The notes under the pieces were generated by a model. That model was not told the DNA's origin. It made no database searches and was given only the letters and a program-made list of their open reading frames with translations. From Arabidopsis thaliana (lineage: Eukaryota > Streptophyta > Magnoliopsida > Brassicales > Brassicaceae), in the NCBI RefSeq assembly GCF_000001735.4, contig NC_003070.9:2976001-3040000 (forward strand): a DNA stretch of 64,000 nucleotides. Reading direction: 5' to 3'. Made by a program: the position numbers and the translations under genes. Below, in pieces: positions 61,561-64,000 of the stretch (positions are counted from its first letter, which is position 1; the number at the start of each line of letters is the position of its first letter).

Positions 61561-61909
61561 GATTCAATAAATGCCAAGCAGAATGTTTTTTTTTAATCTT
61601 AGGCTTAGCTATCAATCCTCGTTGGAGCGTTGGCAAAATGGAGTAATTCTCGCAAACCATAGGAACTTGCTCAGCCATTGATGAGAGTTCTCTCTAAGTT
61701 CTTCTGCTAATATATATATATTTTTTTACTGATCTTGTTATCAATGTGCATTTGTAGCATTTTCTTCAATATGGTTAATAAGAAGTGATGAACAATCTTC
61801 AAGCAAAACTAGAATTCCATGACACATTTGTTTTTGGTACGTAGTTACTAACATTCTTTGTTGCTTATACAGAAACTGAAGAGCTCTTTGTCTCTTGTAT
61901 GTATGTATG
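61561..61909. other. Convergent spacer between the DYW PPR gene and NIMIN-3
   Basis: 3' UTRs of two tail-to-tail genes. A TA run at about 61712-61720. No ORF. Confidence 0.4.
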
Positions 61910-62248
61910 CTACAGAGAAAGATTCAAGTCTAAACAAACGTTAGTCTCAGATCCTTCTTGCTTTTCCTTAGAGCCATCATACTCGTTGGATGCTGAAGAG
62001 CTCTCATTAGCTGCTTTTTCAATGTTGTTGGCCTCTGCTTTATTCATGAAAATGAAATCTTCTGGCTGAAACGAAGGGAATCTACGAACCCTTGCTCTTT
62101 CTTCTTCTTCCTGTCTCTTCTTCTCCATGGAGCTGTTGACATATTTCCGCATTTCCCTTGCGTTTTTAAGCACTGTGTACAACTTCTCCATCTTTTCTTC
62201 TTCGTCATCTTCCTTCTCCATTTTCACCCTCTTTCTGTCTCTGTCCAT
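61910..62248 (-). CDS. NIMIN-3: NIM1/NPR1-interacting protein NIMIN-3
   Basis: Small nuclear protein that binds NPR1 and dampens salicylate-induced defence gene expression. Intronless, 112 residues. Basic N-terminus (MDRDRKRVKMEKE) and a Lys/Glu-rich helical region (EKLYTVLKNAREMRKY). The NPR1-binding-type motif is PSFQPEDFIFMN. The protein ends in LDLNLSL, a DLNxxL/LxLxL EAR motif that recruits TOPLESS-type co-repressors. Length and C-terminal EAR fit the NIMIN family. Recognised as At1g09415. I saw no as-1 (TGACG) element in the ~390 bp upstream. Confidence 0.9.
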   Translation of the reverse strand: MDRDRKRVKMEKEDDEEEKMEKLYTVLKNAREMRKYVNSSMEKKRQEEEERARVRRFPSFQPEDFIFMNKAEANNIEKAANESSSASNEYDGSKEKQEGSETNVCLDLNLSL

Positions 62249-62639
62249 TGAACCGCTCTCTCTTCCTTCCCCTATGAAAATGTTTCTCTTTAGTTACATC
62301 ATTTTCATCCTACTTTGATCATCAACACATGATACATCTGGAAGAATTTTCTGGAGGAATTGGTGGAGAAGATATAATTATTGCCTCTAGTGGGAAGACT
62401 AACAACATGACCTTATCTAAAAGTCTCTCAGACTTTCTTCTTTCCTTTGGGTGGCTTTGGAGACTTTTCAACACTATTATGGACCCCACCATGATGGACA
62501 TTCATATAGCAACATGACATACATGTGTACATATGTACAGTCTACAGGGAATGGCACAGCTTCAAGCTAAACAAACACACTTCACAATAACCATTCAGAA
62601 TCACTCTCATTTGTTTGTTGCTGCATCTATGTTTCTTCT
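62249..62639. other. NIMIN-3 promoter / G6PD4 3' region
   Basis: Both genes are on the minus strand. Short ORFs here are shadows. No clear TATA, W-box cluster or as-1 element recognised. Confidence 0.4.
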
Positions 62640-64000
62640 TCAGTCATCTGCCCATGGGACACCGTGCTTGGCCCAAAGATAGTATGCCGCAACTGGTCCT
62701 CGTCCACCAAATTCATACAACTCCGGAGCTGTGTGATGCTTGTCTATCTCTTCTAGAACCGGACTAAGAATGTTCCATGCTGCTGCAACCTCATCGCTTC
62801 TCATGAACAGATGATTGTCTCCGTCAATTACATCATGAATTAGGTGTTCATATGAGTCTGGTACTTCGGTTTTATACCTACAGGTTTGATCCAACAATTC
62901 AACCAACCATAAGGCGCAAAAGTTCGATTTTTAAAATGTGTAGGAACAAAGATGAGAATGCAAAACTTGCCTGTCTTTATAGAGCAAGTTAAGTTCAGAA
63001 GCGTCTAGCTGAAGACCTAAACCAGGAACCTTGTTGTTGATTTTCACCAGGATGGCCTCATCAGGTTCGTCACGTAGAATAAGCTCATTTGTCCCCAAAT
63101 CTATGTTTATTCCAATATTTTCTCGGTATAGGTTTCCAGGAACATGCCGGAATTGCACATGAATCTCCACTCTTTCAACATTAAGGCACACCAATCAATT
63201 GTTATGACAGTTGGATATGTCTATGAGTAGGAATAATTATTCTTACCTGTGTTTAATGAGGCCAGTGCCAACTCTTACAAGGAAAGGTACACCATCCCAA
63301 CGTGCATTATCAATATACAAGGCTGCTGCACAATATGTAGGGTCTACACCGTTCAAGATCACACCGTTCTTGTCTCGGGAACTGGATTTATACTGGCCAA
63401 GGATGACATCACGCGGGTCTATCTTGCGAATTGATCTTAAAACCTTCACCTGCAGAAGCAGGTTTGTCACCAAGTCACTTGACAGAACAAGAGTACACAA
63501 CTTACATATATACCATAAGACGATTTTGTTCTTTACAGTACAGGTTGACCTTTTCATTTCGGATATCTTCACCATCGAGACTTATCGGAGGTTCCATGGC
63601 AAGTAATGCGATTGTCTGAAGTATATGGCTGTGCACTATGTCCCGTATTATTCCATATCCATCAGAAAACCTTAAAAAAAGCAGTAGGAAATTAGAAAAT
63701 AACATTACTGATTTGTCTAAGAATGCTGAAACAACACAATTTACTCTCACATGCAAAGAAATGGTGAAAATAGAACTATTGTGCCTTACTTTTCTGTTTG
63801 CGCAATTGATTCTGATATAATAACCTGGAAACATCATTTATACACAAAGTGAACAAACCAGAATGTGGAAGAGGAAAGTTCAGGCACTATACACAACTAC
63901 AAACAATCAGAAGGAAACACTACCTGTATATTGCGTATGTATGTTCTGTTCCATAGTGGTTCAAAAACTAGATTTGAAAACCTTAACACTGTCAGATTTT
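62640..64000 (-). CDS. G6PD4: Glucose-6-phosphate dehydrogenase 4, plastid type, 3' part
   Basis: C-terminal half of a G6PD. Oxidises glucose 6-phosphate with NADP in the oxidative pentose phosphate pathway; in Arabidopsis G6PD4 is reported to be inactive alone and to partner G6PD1. Exons in the window: 63924 to beyond 64000, 63790-63824, 63550-63670, 63247-63449, 62971-63171, 62640-62877. Seen in order: [117 protein letters not shown]. The last intron starts GC rather than GT (AG|GCAAGT). The catalytic N-terminal half lies outside the window. Recognised as At1g09420. Confidence 0.92.

Overview
The window is plant nuclear DNA. It has short GT-AG introns, AT-rich intergenic DNA, PPR-DYW proteins and plant-only families such as nicotianamine synthase, galactinol synthase, UMAMIT and NIMIN. 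From recall of protein sequences and gene order I recognise it as Arabidopsis thaliana chromosome 1, about At1g09210 to At1g09420. No database was searched. Exon coordinates were worked out by hand from splice sites and reading frame. Several rebuilt proteins match the lengths I remember (IMPA4 538, ICP55 493, ECH 186, CSP41B 378, GolS3 334, U11/U12-65K 442, UMAMIT25 374 residues). Where the longest open frame began at a non-ATG codon I moved the start to the first plausible ATG.

Layout, left to right. 1-11.4 kb: first exon and promoter of an ER calreticulin (-), an E-class PPR gene (-), the minor-spliceosome U11/U12-65K gene (-), a region with a large imperfect inverted repeat, intronless NAS3 (+), a Helitron-like remnant and a secreted S1/SPH-type gene (-). 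11.4-18.5 kb: gene-poor, with only the atypical bHLH AIF4 (+) and a short DnaJ-like gene (+). 18.5-32.1 kb: importin alpha IMPA4 (+), a rhodanese/zinc/serine-hydrolase fusion (-), a THUMP-domain gene (-) and mitochondrial peptidase ICP55 (+), the last two sharing a short divergent promoter. 33-45.2 kb: a DUF538 gene (+), a six-module Agenet protein (-), ECHIDNA (-), chloroplast CSP41B/CRB (+) and cold-type galactinol synthase GolS3 (+). 45.2-57.4 kb: two invertase/PMEI-inhibitor-like genes (+) separated by decayed transposon DNA, UMAMIT25 (-) and a GDSL esterase (+). 57.6-64 kb: an OPR-like gene carrying a premature stop (-), a DYW PPR gene (+), NIMIN-3 (-) and the 3' half of G6PD4 (-).

These are ordinary, independently transcribed plant genes, and I see no operon-like new system. 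The observations most worth a second look are: the roughly 1 kb inverted repeat at 7.0-8.06 kb, whose arms read as a signal-peptide-like sequence; a perfect zinc-deficiency palindrome (RTGTCGACAY) overlapping the NAS3 start codon; the OPR-like gene cut short by one stop codon with the rest of its C-terminus still readable; a GC-AG intron in G6PD4; the rhodanese-zinc-hydrolase fusion; and three poly(A/T) tracts flanked by short direct repeats, which look like miniature retroposition scars.
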